Source of the DNA: Acherontichlamydia pituitae
GTDB lineage: Bacteria; Chlamydiota; Chlamydiia; Chlamydiales; Rhabdochlamydiaceae
Reading direction: 5' to 3'
NCBI GenBank assembly: GCA_019634675.1
Contig: JAHCAX010000005.1
Span: 1 to 64,000 of the forward strand
DNA length: 64,000 nt
The notes beneath the pieces are model-generated. The model saw only the letters and a list, made by a program, of their open reading frames with translations, was not told the DNA's origin and did not search any database. Positions 8,042 through 17,055 of the stretch are shown here, in pieces. Within the stretch, counting starts at the first letter, position 1, and the number at the start of each line of letters is the position of its first letter. Position numbers and translations under genes: made by a program.

Positions 8042-11000
8042 TCAGGCAAAGCAAGTAACAGAAGAGGCCTTATCTATCCGTTCTTTGAAGTAGCTTTGTA
8101 GGTGGTTGCCTGTCAGGGACTGTTTTTCCTGCGCGATCTTTTCAGGCGTCCCTGTTGCGACAATTTGTCCGCCATGGACGCCGCTGCCGGGGCCCATGTC
8201 GATCAGGTAGTCGGCATTGGCGATGATGTCGAGGTTATGCTCAATGATGAGGACTGTGTTGCCTTTGTCGACCAGGGTGTGGAAGATACAGAGGAGCTTG
8301 ACGATGTCGTCGCTGTGCAGGCCGACTGTGGGCTCATCGAGAAGGTAGAGTGTCTTTCCTGTTGAGCGCTTGGCAAGCTCGCGGCTTAAGCGCAATCGTT
8401 GCGCTTCTCCTCCGGAAAGTGTGGCGATCTCTTGTCCCAGTTGCAGGTAGCCGAGGCCGACAGAGATGAGGGTGTCGAGGATACGGATCACTTTAGGGAT
8501 CGGCGGCAAAAAGGGGCGGGCCTCTTCGACGGTCATTTGGAGGATGTTGCCGAGGTGTTTGCCTTTGGTCATCACTTTTAAGCTTAATGGATTTAACCGG
8601 TAGCCGTGGCAGGCGTCGCAGGTTACCTTGACGGGAGGGAGGAACTGGAGCGAGATATGGCGGGTGCCAAGTCCCCAGCAGGAAGTGCACATCCCTTTTT
8701 TATGGTTAAAGCTAAAGTGTCTTGGCTGCAGGCCGCGGGCCTTGGCCTCGGGAAGATCGGCGAAAAAGTAGCGCAAGGGAGTGAGCAGATCGACATAGGT
8801 GCTGACATCGGCGCGGTTGGTATGTCCGATCGGATTTTGGTCGAGGACGAGGAGCTTGTCGAACTGGGCTAGCCCGGAGACGCTGGTCCCGTTGGTCTTA
8901 ACGGCGTCGATCGGTTTTCTGCCTGAAAGGGCTTTTTCTGCGGCAGGGCGGAGAAGATCGTTCATGAGGGTCGATTTGCCCGAGCCTGAGACGCCTGTGA
9001 TGCAGGCAAGGATGCCGGTCGGGATGTCGATGGAGATCTTTTTTAAGTTGTGCAGCGTTGCATTTTCGATCTTCAGTTGGGTTGACGATGCGCGCCGTTT
9101 TTCAGGGATCGGAACTCGGCAGCGGCCGCTGAGGTAGGCGCCGGTCAGAGAGTTTGGATTGTTCTTAAGTTCTTCAAGCGTTCCTTGCGCGGTGATCTCG
9201 CCGCCTTCTTTGCCCGCTTTCGGGCCAAAATCGATCAGGTAGTCGGCAATTTGGACGGTCATCGGATCGTGCTCGACGAGCAGCAGCGTGTTGCCGAGGG
9301 CGCAGAGGTGTTTGAGGGCGTTATTAAGCCTTGCATTGTCGTGAGGATGGAGGCCTATCGTGGGCTCGTCGAGGACGTAGAGGGAGCCGGTAAGACCTGA
9401 GCCGAGCTGGCGGGCAAGGCGGATCCGCTGCGATTCGCCGCCGGAAAGGGTCGGCGCGCTTCTGTCGAGGGAGAGGTAGCCGAGCCCGATGGCGTTGAGG
9501 AAGTGGAGGCGGTGTTTGAGCTGGCGGAGGGTCTCATCGAGGAAGATATGATCGTCTTTATACAAAGAGATCGCGTCGATGAATCGGGAGGCCTCGTCGA
9601 TCGGAAGTTGGCAGAGGTCGGCGATCGAGAGTTTTTCAATGCGGACGTTGCGGGCGAGGGGATTGAGGCGGGTTCCTTTGCAGGAGAGGCACTGGGCCTG
9701 GTCGAGCAAGGGAAGGAAGGCCTCGCGGATCGCAGGTTCGATGCATTTGGAGAACTTTTCGAGCACAGCATTAAAGCCGATCCAGCGGAATTGGAGACGG
9801 TTGGAGCTGAACGATTTTTCCTCTTTGGAGCCGTTGAAAAGGACTTCGAGCTGGTCGGGTGAGAGGGTGGAGAGGGGCTCGTCCCCATCGATCCCTTCTT
9901 TTTTCAAGAAGGTCAGAAAAAGCTGCATGCTCTCTTTTGTTGCATTGTCTTTCCAGAGCAAAAAGACCAGATCGGATGCGGATAGCTTCATGAGGGAACT
10001 GTGGCGCGAGAGGTTGGCGCCGTATTGGAACCCTAGCCCTTGGCAGGATGGGCACATCCCTTGTTCTGTGTTGAACGAAAAAGTGTGAGGGGTGATCGGA
10101 GGGTAGGACTTTCCTGTGCTGAGGACGGCGAACGCCAAGTTGAAATAGTGGTCTTTGTCTTCTGTTGCCGCAACGAGGGTCCCGTTTGAGAGGCGGGCAG
10201 CTTGGTCGATTGCGTCAAAGAGGCGCTTGCGGACCGATTCTTGGACGAGGAGGCGGTCGACGACGAGGAAGAGCTCATTTTTCCGTTGTTTATCAAAAGG
10301 GATCTCTTGATCGAGCTCCAGGTATTGGCCGTTGAGGCGGACCCGCAAATAACCTTGCTTCTGCAGTTTCTCTTTGAGAGCGTCAAAGGAATCTCCTCGT
10401 TTGAGGATGAGGGGGGAGAGGATGTGGAGCTTGCTCTTTTCGGGCAGGGAGAGGAGTTTTTCTAAAACGAACTCTTTGCTGATCGTCTCGATCTTCTCGC
10501 CGGTATCGGGGCAGTAGGCTGTTCCAAGGTGGGCGTAGAGGACGCGTAGGAAGTCATAGGCCTCGGTCATGGTGCCGATCGTGCTACGCGGATTGCCGGC
10601 GTGGCTTTTTTGCTCGATCGCAATGGCAGGGGAGAGCCCTTCGATCCGCTCGACTTTGGGCTTGGGCATCTGCTTGACAAATTGGCGCGAGTAAGCGGAG
10701 AGCGATTCGATGTAGCGTCTTTGTCCTTCCGCGTAGACCGTTTCGAATGCAAACGAGCTTTTACCGGAACCGGATGGTCCTGTGCAGAGAGTGATCTTGC
10801 CGCGGGGGATCGATACGTCGATCTGTTTGAGGTTATTCTGGGAAGCGCCCTCGACAGTAATCGATTCTAAGAATGCCCCGGAGGTTGCAAGTTCTGGAGC
10901 AGGTTGATGCTTTTTGGGGGAAAGGACAGCTTTGATGGCAACGCCTGTCGGTGTCTTCATCTTTGCGATTTTTTCGGGAGGGCCTTCTGCGATCACTTCG

Positions 11001-13732
11001 CCGCCCCCTTTGCCCCCTTCAGGTCCTAAGTCGATGATCCAGTCTGCGGTCTTGATCAGGTCGGTGTTGTGCTCGATGACGAGGACGGTGTTGCCTTTAT
11101 CGACTAATTTCTGAAGGACGTCGATCAGTTTCCGGATGTCGTGGAAATGAAGTCCCGTCGTCGGTTCATCGAGGATGTAGAGGGTGTTGCCGCTTGATGG
11201 GCGGGAGAGCTCTTTGGACAGTTTGATCCGCTGCGCTTCTCCGCCAGATAGGGTCGGAGAGGCTTGGCCGAGCTTGATGTAGTCAAGTCCGACATCGAGC
11301 AGCGTTTGCAGCTTCTGCTTGATCTGAGGGATTGCAGAGAAAAATTCATGGGCATCGGCAACCGTCATTTCCAGCACTTCGTAGATGTTCTTGCCGCGGT
11401 AGAGGATCGATAACGTCGTGCTGTCGAAGCGCTGTCCATGGCAGTGTTCGCATTCGACCCATTCATCTTCCATGAAGTCCATGTCGATCTTGGTCATGCC
11501 CATCCCGCTGCAGTGGGGACAGGAGCCCTCTTTGACGTTGAAGCTGAAGCGGCCCGACTTGTATCCGTGAGCGACGCTTTCGGGAAGCTGGCTGAAGAGG
11601 TCGCGGATCTCATCGAAGAGCTTGATGTAGGTGGCAGGGTTGGAGCGGGGTGTTCTGCCGATCGGCGTTTGATCGATGGCGATCACTTTATCGATCGCGT
11701 CGATATTTTGGATCGCTTTGTGCTTGCCGACGGGGAGTTTGGAGTGGAGCAGCACATTGGAAAGGGCAGGGTAGAGGGTGTCGCTGATGAGGGATGATTT
11801 TCCCGAACCGGAAACACCTGTGACTGCAACAAGCATTTTCAGGGGGATCTGCACATCGATCGATTTTAAATTGTGGTGGGAGGCTTTTTGGATGGTGATC
11901 TTGCCGTCACCTTTGCGACGCTTCGGAATGGGGATTGTCAGGCGGCCTGAGAGGTAGGCACCTGTGATCGACTCGGGCGAGGCGATGAGCTCCTCGTAGC
12001 TCCCTTTGACGATGATGTTGCCTCCGTTTTGTCCGGCCAAGGGGCCGACATCGACGATCATATCAGCTGCGCGGATCGTCTCCTCATCATGCTCGACGAC
12101 AATGACTGTGTTCCCTTTTTCTTTGAGGCGGCGGAGGGTCTCGAGCAGCTTGATGTTATCGCGTGGGTGCAGTCCGATCGAAGGCTCATCGAGAACGTAG
12201 GTGGCGCCGACAAGTCCCGAGCCGATCTGCGAAGCGAGGCGTACCCGTTGGGCCTCTCCGCCGGAAAGGGTTGGCGCTGTCCGTTCCAGAGAAAGGTAGT
12301 CGAGGCCGACCCCTTTGAGGAACTCGATCCGTTGGACGATCTCTTTAAGAAGCTCTTCTCCGATCGTTTTTTCTTCTTTGGTCAACCTAAGGTTTTGGAA
12401 GAAGAGGAGCGTCTCATCGATCGATAGCGCGGTGATCTCGGCGATCCGCTTGCCTCCAAGCTGCGTTGCTGCCGGATAGGGCTTGATCCGGTCGCCATTG
12501 CAAGAGGGACATGTCGTTTCCTGCATGAGTTCGCCCATTTTGCTCCTGTAGAGATCGCTCTGCGCTTTTTGGAAGCGCTCGCGCGCCTCTGCTAAAACGC
12601 CGCGCCATTGGACGTATTCGCTCCAACGGGATTTTTTTGTCGGGTGGACAAACTGCATCCGCGTCCACTTTTTTTCTGTTCCGTAGAGAAAAACTTTGCG
12701 CGCTTTGTCAGAGAGCTTTTTCCAAGGGGTGTTGATGTTGAATCCGTACAGTTTGGCCAAGTTGTTGTAGATGTTGCCGTAGCGCACCGTCGTGTAGGAG
12801 CTGCTGATGGAGCAGCAGTCCTCTGCGATCGATAGGTCGGGATTGATCACGAGGTCGAGGTCGAACTCCTGGATCAGGCCCAGTCCTTGGCAGGTCGGGC
12901 ACATTCCGCCCGGATGGTTGAAGGAAAAGTCGGAAGGCTCCAGAGGACCGTAGGAAAGTCCCGACTTAGGGGAGTAGGCGAACTGGGAAAAGAGCATCTC
13001 TTGTCCCGTATCGGGAAGGAGGACGCTCATGATCCCTTGGCCCGCATCGAGGGCTTGGGTCACCGCTTCCGTCAGGCGTTTTTCTTCGCTGGGATCCACC
13101 ACCATCCGGTCGATGACGAGATCGATATCGTGGGCCACTTTGCCATCGACTTGGATAGGCTCGCTCAAATCGACGATCTGTCCATCGAGGCGGACTCTAG
13201 TAAAGCCTTTGCGGACAAGCTCGACAAAGTCCTCTTTGAACTCCCCTTTTTTCCCTTTGGCAAATGGGCTCAGCACCAAGATCTTCGTCCCTTTCGGCAC
13301 CTCTTGGATCGATCGGAGGATATGCTCTGCGCTTTGAGGGCGGACCGGTTCCTTGCTGACCGGGCAATGGGGAATTCCGATCCGGGCATAGAGGACTCGC
13401 ATGAAGTCGTAGATCCCTGTCATCGTTCCGACGGTGGACCTTGGATTGCGTCCGGCCGTCTTTTGCTCGATGGCGATCGTCGGGGAGATCCCGCTGATCA
13501 CTTCTGCATTGGGCTTAGGCAGATCTCCCAGATGGCGCCTGGCGTAGGTGGACAGGGACTCGACGTACCGCCTTTGCCCTTCGACATAGATCGTATCGAA
13601 GGCAAGCGATGATTTGCCGGAGCCGGAAACCCCTGTGAACACGACAAGCCGATTATGCTCCAATTCAAGGTCGACGCCTTTGAGATTGTGCACACGGACT
13701 TTTTTTAGGACGATGGGGGGTTGCTGGGTCAT
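8042..13732 (-). CDS. uvrA: Excinuclease ABC subunit A, doubled (two UvrA in one chain)
   Basis: UvrA is the damage-sensing ATPase of nucleotide excision repair, working with UvrB and UvrC. This single 1896-residue frame holds two complete UvrA units. Unit 1 is ~1-945 and opens with the Walker A GVSGSGKSSLAF; unit 2 begins near 955 with GPSGSGKSSFAF. Each unit has two ABC ATPase modules, giving four Walker A sites and four signature stretches of the LSGGEAQR kind. Each also has zinc-finger CxxC pairs (for example CPTCQG and CPSCNG). Normal UvrA is about 940 residues. Chlamydiae are known for this tandem fusion, so it is a lineage marker rather than an assembly error, and no stop or frameshift lies at the junction near 10900. 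No clear Shine-Dalgarno precedes ATG 13732. Confidence 0.95.
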   Translation of the reverse strand: MTQQPPIVLKKVRVHNLKGVDLELEHNRLVVFTGVSGSGKSSLAFDTIYVEGQRRYVESLSTYARRHLGDLPKPNAEVISGISPTIAIEQKTAGRNPRSTVGTMTGIYDFMRVLYARIGIPHCPVSKEPVRPQSAEHILRSIQEVPKGTKILVLSPFAKGKKGEFKEDFVELVRKGFTRVRLDGQIVDLSEPIQVDGKVAHDIDLVIDRMVVDPSEEKRLTEAVTQALDAGQGIMSVLLPDTGQEMLFSQFAYSPKSGLSYGPLEPSDFSFNHPGGMCPTCQGLGLIQEFDLDLVINPDLSIAEDCCSISSSYTTVRYGNIYNNLAKLYGFNINTPWKKLSDKARKVFLYGTEKKWTRMQFVHPTKKSRWSEYVQWRGVLAEARERFQKAQSDLYRSKMGELMQETTCPSCNGDRIKPYPAATQLGGKRIAEITALSIDETLLFFQNLRLTKEEKTIGEELLKEIVQRIEFLKGVGLDYLSLERTAPTLSGGEAQRVRLASQIGSGLVGATYVLDEPSIGLHPRDNIKLLETLRRLKEKGNTVIVVEHDEETIRAADMIVDVGPLAGQNGGNIIVKGSYEELIASPESITGAYLSGRLTIPIPKRRKGDGKITIQKASHHNLKSIDVQIPLKMLVAVTGVSGSGKSSLISDTLYPALSNVLLHSKLPVGKHKAIQNIDAIDKVIAIDQTPIGRTPRSNPATYIKLFDEIRDLFSQLPESVAHGYKSGRFSFNVKEGSCPHCSGMGMTKIDMDFMEDEWVECEHCHGQRFDSTTLSILYRGKNIYEVLEMTVADAHEFFSAIPQIKQKLQTLLDVGLDYIKLGQASPTLSGGEAQRIKLSKELSRPSSGNTLYILDEPTTGLHFHDIRKLIDVLQKLVDKGNTVLVIEHNTDLIKTADWIIDLGPEGGKGGGEVIAEGPPEKIAKMKTPTGVAIKAVLSPKKHQPAPELATSGAFLESITVEGASQNNLKQIDVSIPRGKITLCTGPSGSGKSSFAFETVYAEGQRRYIESLSAYSRQFVKQMPKPKVERIEGLSPAIAIEQKSHAGNPRSTIGTMTEAYDFLRVLYAHLGTAYCPDTGEKIETISKEFVLEKLLSLPEKSKLHILSPLILKRGDSFDALKEKLQKQGYLRVRLNGQYLELDQEIPFDKQRKNELFLVVDRLLVQESVRKRLFDAIDQAARLSNGTLVAATEDKDHYFNLAFAVLSTGKSYPPITPHTFSFNTEQGMCPSCQGLGFQYGANLSRHSSLMKLSASDLVFLLWKDNATKESMQLFLTFLKKEGIDGDEPLSTLSPDQLEVLFNGSKEEKSFSSNRLQFRWIGFNAVLEKFSKCIEPAIREAFLPLLDQAQCLSCKGTRLNPLARNVRIEKLSIADLCQLPIDEASRFIDAISLYKDDHIFLDETLRQLKHRLHFLNAIGLGYLSLDRSAPTLSGGESQRIRLARQLGSGLTGSLYVLDEPTIGLHPHDNARLNNALKHLCALGNTLLLVEHDPMTVQIADYLIDFGPKAGKEGGEITAQGTLEELKNNPNSLTGAYLSGRCRVPIPEKRRASSTQLKIENATLHNLKKISIDIPTGILACITGVSGSGKSTLMNDLLRPAAEKALSGRKPIDAVKTNGTSVSGLAQFDKLLVLDQNPIGHTNRADVSTYVDLLTPLRYFFADLPEAKARGLQPRHFSFNHKKGMCTSCWGLGTRHISLQFLPPVKVTCDACHGYRLNPLSLKVMTKGKHLGNILQMTVEEARPFLPPIPKVIRILDTLISVGLGYLQLGQEIATLSGGEAQRLRLSRELAKRSTGKTLYLLDEPTVGLHSDDIVKLLCIFHTLVDKGNTVLIIEHNLDIIANADYLIDMGPGSGVHGGQIVATGTPEKIAQEKQSLTGNHLQSYFKERIDKASSVTCFA

Positions 13733-13827
13733 AAATTATTTTAATGCGATTTTATCACTTCCTTCCAAAAAAAGACGACAAATTTGAGAGGCTTGTCCAG
13801 AAACCCGCAATCCCCTACGATGGGAAT

Positions 13828-15645
13828 ATGATCACGAGAACCAAAATCATCTGCACGATAGGCCCATCGTGCAACACCTATGAAAAGATCCTGCAGCTCA
13901 TCGATGCAGGGATGAATGTCGCGCGCCTCAATTTCAGCCACGGCGTCCAAGAAGAGCACAAGAAGGTGATCGACCTCTTGAAACAGGCCAGGAAGGAGAA
14001 AAAGACCCCTCTTGGGATCATGCTCGACACCAAAGGCCCCGAGATCCGCGTCGGGAAGGTCTGCGACGGCCAGGTCCAGCTCCAGAAGGGGCAAAGATTA
14101 GAGCTCGTCAAGCAGGAGGTGGTCGGCGATTCCTGCCGCATCCAGGTGACCCCTGATATTGCGATCGACGCTTTGCAGGTTGGGACAAAGGTTCTTTTTG
14201 ACGACGGCTACATCACCTCCCACGTCATAGAAAAATCAAAGGACTCTGTCACTGTCGAGATCGACAATCCAGGCGTCCTCAAGACGAACAAGGGCGTCAA
14301 TGTCCCAGGTGTCGATATCGACCTGCCTGCGATGACGCCGCAGGATATTGCCGACATAACTTTCGGCTGCGAGCAAGATGTTGATATCATCGCCGCCTCG
14401 TTCATTCGGTCTGCCGAGCACATCTTGGAGATCAAGCGCCTTTTAGCTAAAAAGGGCAAATCGGACATCATCGTCATTGCCAAGATCGAAAACAGTTTGG
14501 GCGTCCGCAACTTCGACAGCATTGTCCAGGTCGCCGATGGGATCATGGTCGCAAGAGGGGACCTTGGCGTCGAGCTTCCCTTGAAGCAGATCCCTAAGCT
14601 GCAGAAGATGATGATCCGGAAATGCTACCAAACCGCTAAGCCGGTCGTCACTGCAACCCAGATGCTCGAATCGATGATCAAAAATCCCCGGCCGACCCGC
14701 GCAGAGGTCTCCGATGTGGCCAATGCGATCTACGATAGCACTTCAGCCGTGATGCTCTCCGGCGAGACGGCGATGGGGCAATACCCGATCGAAGCGGTCG
14801 CAATGATGAAGAGCATCGTCGATGAGACAGAGAAGGACTTCAATTATCGGAACTTCTTTTTCCAAGACTCGCAGACCGATTACAACGATGTCTCGACATC
14901 GGTGGCCTTGGCAACTGTTAAAACAGCCTACAGCGCCAATGCCAAGGGGATCTTCGTCTTTACAAGCCGGGGCTTTACTGCAAGGCTTGTTTCCCGTTTT
15001 CGCGCCGAAATGCCGATTATCGTTCTGACTCCCGTTGAAAAAGTCTACCATCAGCTAGCCATGAACTGGGGAGTCGTTCCAGTTGATCCGGCTCCTGCCA
15101 GCAATGCCCATGATGCGATGCAGATCGTCAGTTGTTTTGCCTTGAAAAAAGGGTTGGCAAGCTATGGGGACCTCGTTGTCGTGACGGCAGGTTCTCCCTT
15201 TGGGATCAGCGGAACGACCAATATGATGCTAGTTGAAAGCATTGGAGATGTCCTTGTCCGCGGCCATCCGCAGGAAGGAAGGAGGGTCTATGGAAAAGTG
15301 GCCCTTGTCCATGTGCCTGAGGAATGCAGGCCGGAAGCTGTGTCCCAGCGGATCATTGTGATCAGCCGATGCGACGATTCCTATTTGCCTGTCTTAAAAC
15401 ATGCTCTTGGTATTGTCCTGCAAAACCATCCTGACGATGTCGATTCAGAAAAGCATGCGGTCCAAGTGGCCAAGATGCTGGACATTCCGCTTCTGTTGCG
15501 AGCAGACGGCGCTATGACGCTGCTCAAAGAAGGGCTTCTTGTGACTTTAGATCCTCAGAAAGGGATTGTCTATAAGGGATCGATCTCTAACGATGAAGAG
15601 ATGATCCCTAAACTGTGTCCCCACCCTACGAACCTATCCCAGTAA
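13828..15645 (+). CDS. pyk: Pyruvate kinase with C-terminal extension
   Basis: This enzyme makes pyruvate and ATP from phosphoenolpyruvate and ADP in glycolysis. The 605-residue protein starts TKIICTIGPSC, with RLNFSHG, the DTKGPEIR loop, the catalytic lysine stretch IIVIAKIEN and MVARGDLGVE. Residues ~490-600 form an extra domain (SEKHAVQVAKMLDIPLLL, then DPQKGIVYKG). It resembles the PEP-utiliser mobile domain found at the end of Bacillus-type pyruvate kinases, but the usual phospho-His context is not kept. ATG 13828 is chosen because the homologous N-terminus begins there. The last residues (TNLSQ) and stop codon lie inside a palindromic repeat. Confidence 0.95.
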   Translation: MITRTKIICTIGPSCNTYEKILQLIDAGMNVARLNFSHGVQEEHKKVIDLLKQARKEKKTPLGIMLDTKGPEIRVGKVCDGQVQLQKGQRLELVKQEVVGDSCRIQVTPDIAIDALQVGTKVLFDDGYITSHVIEKSKDSVTVEIDNPGVLKTNKGVNVPGVDIDLPAMTPQDIADITFGCEQDVDIIAASFIRSAEHILEIKRLLAKKGKSDIIVIAKIENSLGVRNFDSIVQVADGIMVARGDLGVELPLKQIPKLQKMMIRKCYQTAKPVVTATQMLESMIKNPRPTRAEVSDVANAIYDSTSAVMLSGETAMGQYPIEAVAMMKSIVDETEKDFNYRNFFFQDSQTDYNDVSTSVALATVKTAYSANAKGIFVFTSRGFTARLVSRFRAEMPIIVLTPVEKVYHQLAMNWGVVPVDPAPASNAHDAMQIVSCFALKKGLASYGDLVVVTAGSPFGISGTTNMMLVESIGDVLVRGHPQEGRRVYGKVALVHVPEECRPEAVSQRIIVISRCDDSYLPVLKHALGIVLQNHPDDVDSEKHAVQVAKMLDIPLLLRADGAMTLLKEGLLVTLDPQKGIVYKGSISNDEEMIPKLCPHPTNLSQ

Positions 15646-15798
15646 AAAGTTTCAGTCAATTTTCTGGTTCTTTTGAGCCGAATTTCGAGCCATTAACCAG
15701 GGGCAATATACAATTGTCGATATTACCCCTGGTTAATGGCTCGAAATTCGGCCAAAATAATCCAGAAAATCGACGAAAATTATTACTGGGGTAGGTTC
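15630..15798. repeat. Palindromic element R2 between pyk and a convergent gene
   Basis: This is a 169-bp imperfect palindrome. The ends are GAACCTATCCCAGTAA (15630) and its near-complement ending GGGGTAGGTTC (15798). The core is a 33-bp stem, 15677-15709 against 15721-15753, with one G/A difference. The pyk TAA and the TGA of the facing gene both fall in the termini. A related copy ends nadB. On RNA it would fold into a very long hairpin and could act as a bidirectional terminator. Confidence 0.85.
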
Positions 15799-16138
15799 AC
15801 TGGCAGCTCATGAACTCGTTCATGTTCTTCGACGCATCGCGAAGGCATGTCAGGAAAGAGATCCGCTGCATCTGAGGCGCCATTTCAGGAACTTCGGTCA
15901 AGTCGATGATCGCAGCCTTCAGATAGCGGTCGTGAGGGGTGATGGTGTCGTGGTTTTTGCTGATGAACTCGAGGAGTTGCTCAGCGTAATCTTCAAGCTG
16001 TTCCCGTGTCGGGGTAAACTCAGCCTGTTTTTGCATTTTCGTAATGAGGCTGTCGATCTCCCCTTTGATTTTTTGAGCTTTAGCCCATACAGCAGAAGCC
16101 TTAGGGTTTTTGGAAGGTTGCGGATAAGCAGCTGCCAT
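15797..16138 (-). CDS. Small helical cytoplasmic protein, unknown function
   Basis: The 113-residue product is charged and mainly alpha-helical, without a signal peptide or membrane span. I do not recognise it. Residues 18-55 (SAVWAKAQKIKGEIDSLITK onward) look like a helical hairpin. It starts at ATG 16138 with AAGGAG 8 bases upstream, a strong site. Its stop lies in the R2 palindrome shared with pyk. It is probably lineage-restricted to chlamydiae. Confidence 0.7.
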   Translation of the reverse strand: MAAAYPQPSKNPKASAVWAKAQKIKGEIDSLITKMQKQAEFTPTREQLEDYAEQLLEFISKNHDTITPHDRYLKAAIIDLTEVPEMAPQMQRISFLTCLRDASKNMNEFMSCQ

Positions 16139-16248
16139 AGAAATACTCCTTTTAATTCTCTTCTCTACCTTCTTTAATGTTTTAATAATTCGATTAATTA
16201 ATCAATAAAATTAAATTTGTTGAAAATTTATGTGTTGTGTTTTCAGGA

Positions 16249-16337
16249 AATAATCAACAGGATATTAGGATGGACAGGATAGAAAATAGATCGGAATGAG
16301 TCCCTATCCTGTCCATCCTAATATCCTGTTGATTATT
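16249..16337. repeat. Perfect 34-bp inverted repeat abutting rsmE
   Basis: Arms 16249-16282 and 16304-16337 are exact reverse complements (34 bp) around a 21-base spacer. The inner arm reads AGGATGGACAGGATAG. The right arm ends one base before the rsmE stop, so it could end rsmE transcription. It has no oligo-T tail of classical type on the minus strand. The adjoining 16139-16248 is AT-rich with no gene seen. Confidence 0.9.
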
Positions 16338-16338
16338 C

Positions 16339-17055
16339 TTAATGAAGCTTTTCAGACAAAATGCTCAAGGCTGCCAACGGGGCCGTATCGACGCGCAGGA
16401 TGTTCCGGTGGAGCCGGACGCCTTGAGCGCCGAGCGTCTCTTTTAAGAAATGGGTTTCTTTGGGATCGAACCCTTTTTCCGGGCCAATGAAGAAGACCGT
16501 GCAAGGAGCTTCATCGCTAAGGTCAAGCTTTGCCAAGCTTGGCACATCGGGAGATGTGTCGCCGAAGAGCAATCGCCCTTCAATGGGTTCCCACTGGAGA
16601 AGCGGCGGTTTGAAGGAGATGGAGGGAAGGTCCAGCCGTCCGCACTGCTTCATGGCAGAAATCGTGAGCTGCGCCATCCTCTTCATCTGGTTCTCGCTGA
16701 ACTCATCTTTTTCACTTAAAATTCCAGGAAAGAGCCAGAAATCGGTTGCATCAAGCTCTGTTGCTTTCTCGAGGATATATTCCAAACGGTTGAACCGTGG
16801 GATCGCCTGCGCCAAGATCAGCTTAGGTTTGCGTGTGTTCGCATTGATCACATTGGAGACCCTCAGATCGGCATGGTGCTTTGCAATGCTGGAAAGGGTT
16901 GCCTCTGCCAGCTGGTTCTTGCCATTGACGAGTTCCACATGGTCGCCGATACGGGCGCGCATGACGTGGCATAAGTGGTGAAACTCTGTGTCCTGTAGAG
17001 TAACAGTCTCGTTCAAATTTAGAGGTTGGTTGACGAAAAACCGTTCATGGGGCAT
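16339..17055 (-). CDS. rsmE: 16S rRNA (uracil-1498-N3)-methyltransferase
   Basis: RsmE uses S-adenosylmethionine to make m3U1498 in 16S rRNA. The 238-residue length and motifs fit. The N-terminal PUA-like part has HHLCHVMRARIGD. The SPOUT knot has IGPEKGFDPKE, then LHRNILRVDTAPLAALSI, which corresponds to the family's LGxRILRxETA. The reading frame overlaps the end of the upstream acyltransferase by 11 bases, so the two are probably co-translated. The stop is directly against a perfect palindrome. Confidence 0.92.
   Translation of the reverse strand: MPHERFFVNQPLNLNETVTLQDTEFHHLCHVMRARIGDHVELVNGKNQLAEATLSSIAKHHADLRVSNVINANTRKPKLILAQAIPRFNRLEYILEKATELDATDFWLFPGILSEKDEFSENQMKRMAQLTISAMKQCGRLDLPSISFKPPLLQWEPIEGRLLFGDTSPDVPSLAKLDLSDEAPCTVFFIGPEKGFDPKETHFLKETLGAQGVRLHRNILRVDTAPLAALSILSEKLH

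Noticed and set aside
8042..13732. Doubled UvrA as a sequencing or assembly artefact
   Set aside because: The two halves differ throughout, the frame is open, and chlamydiae are known to carry this fusion.
13744..13827. Upstream start for pyk at 13744
   Set aside because: The added 28 residues match no pyruvate kinase N-terminus; homology starts at ATG 13828.
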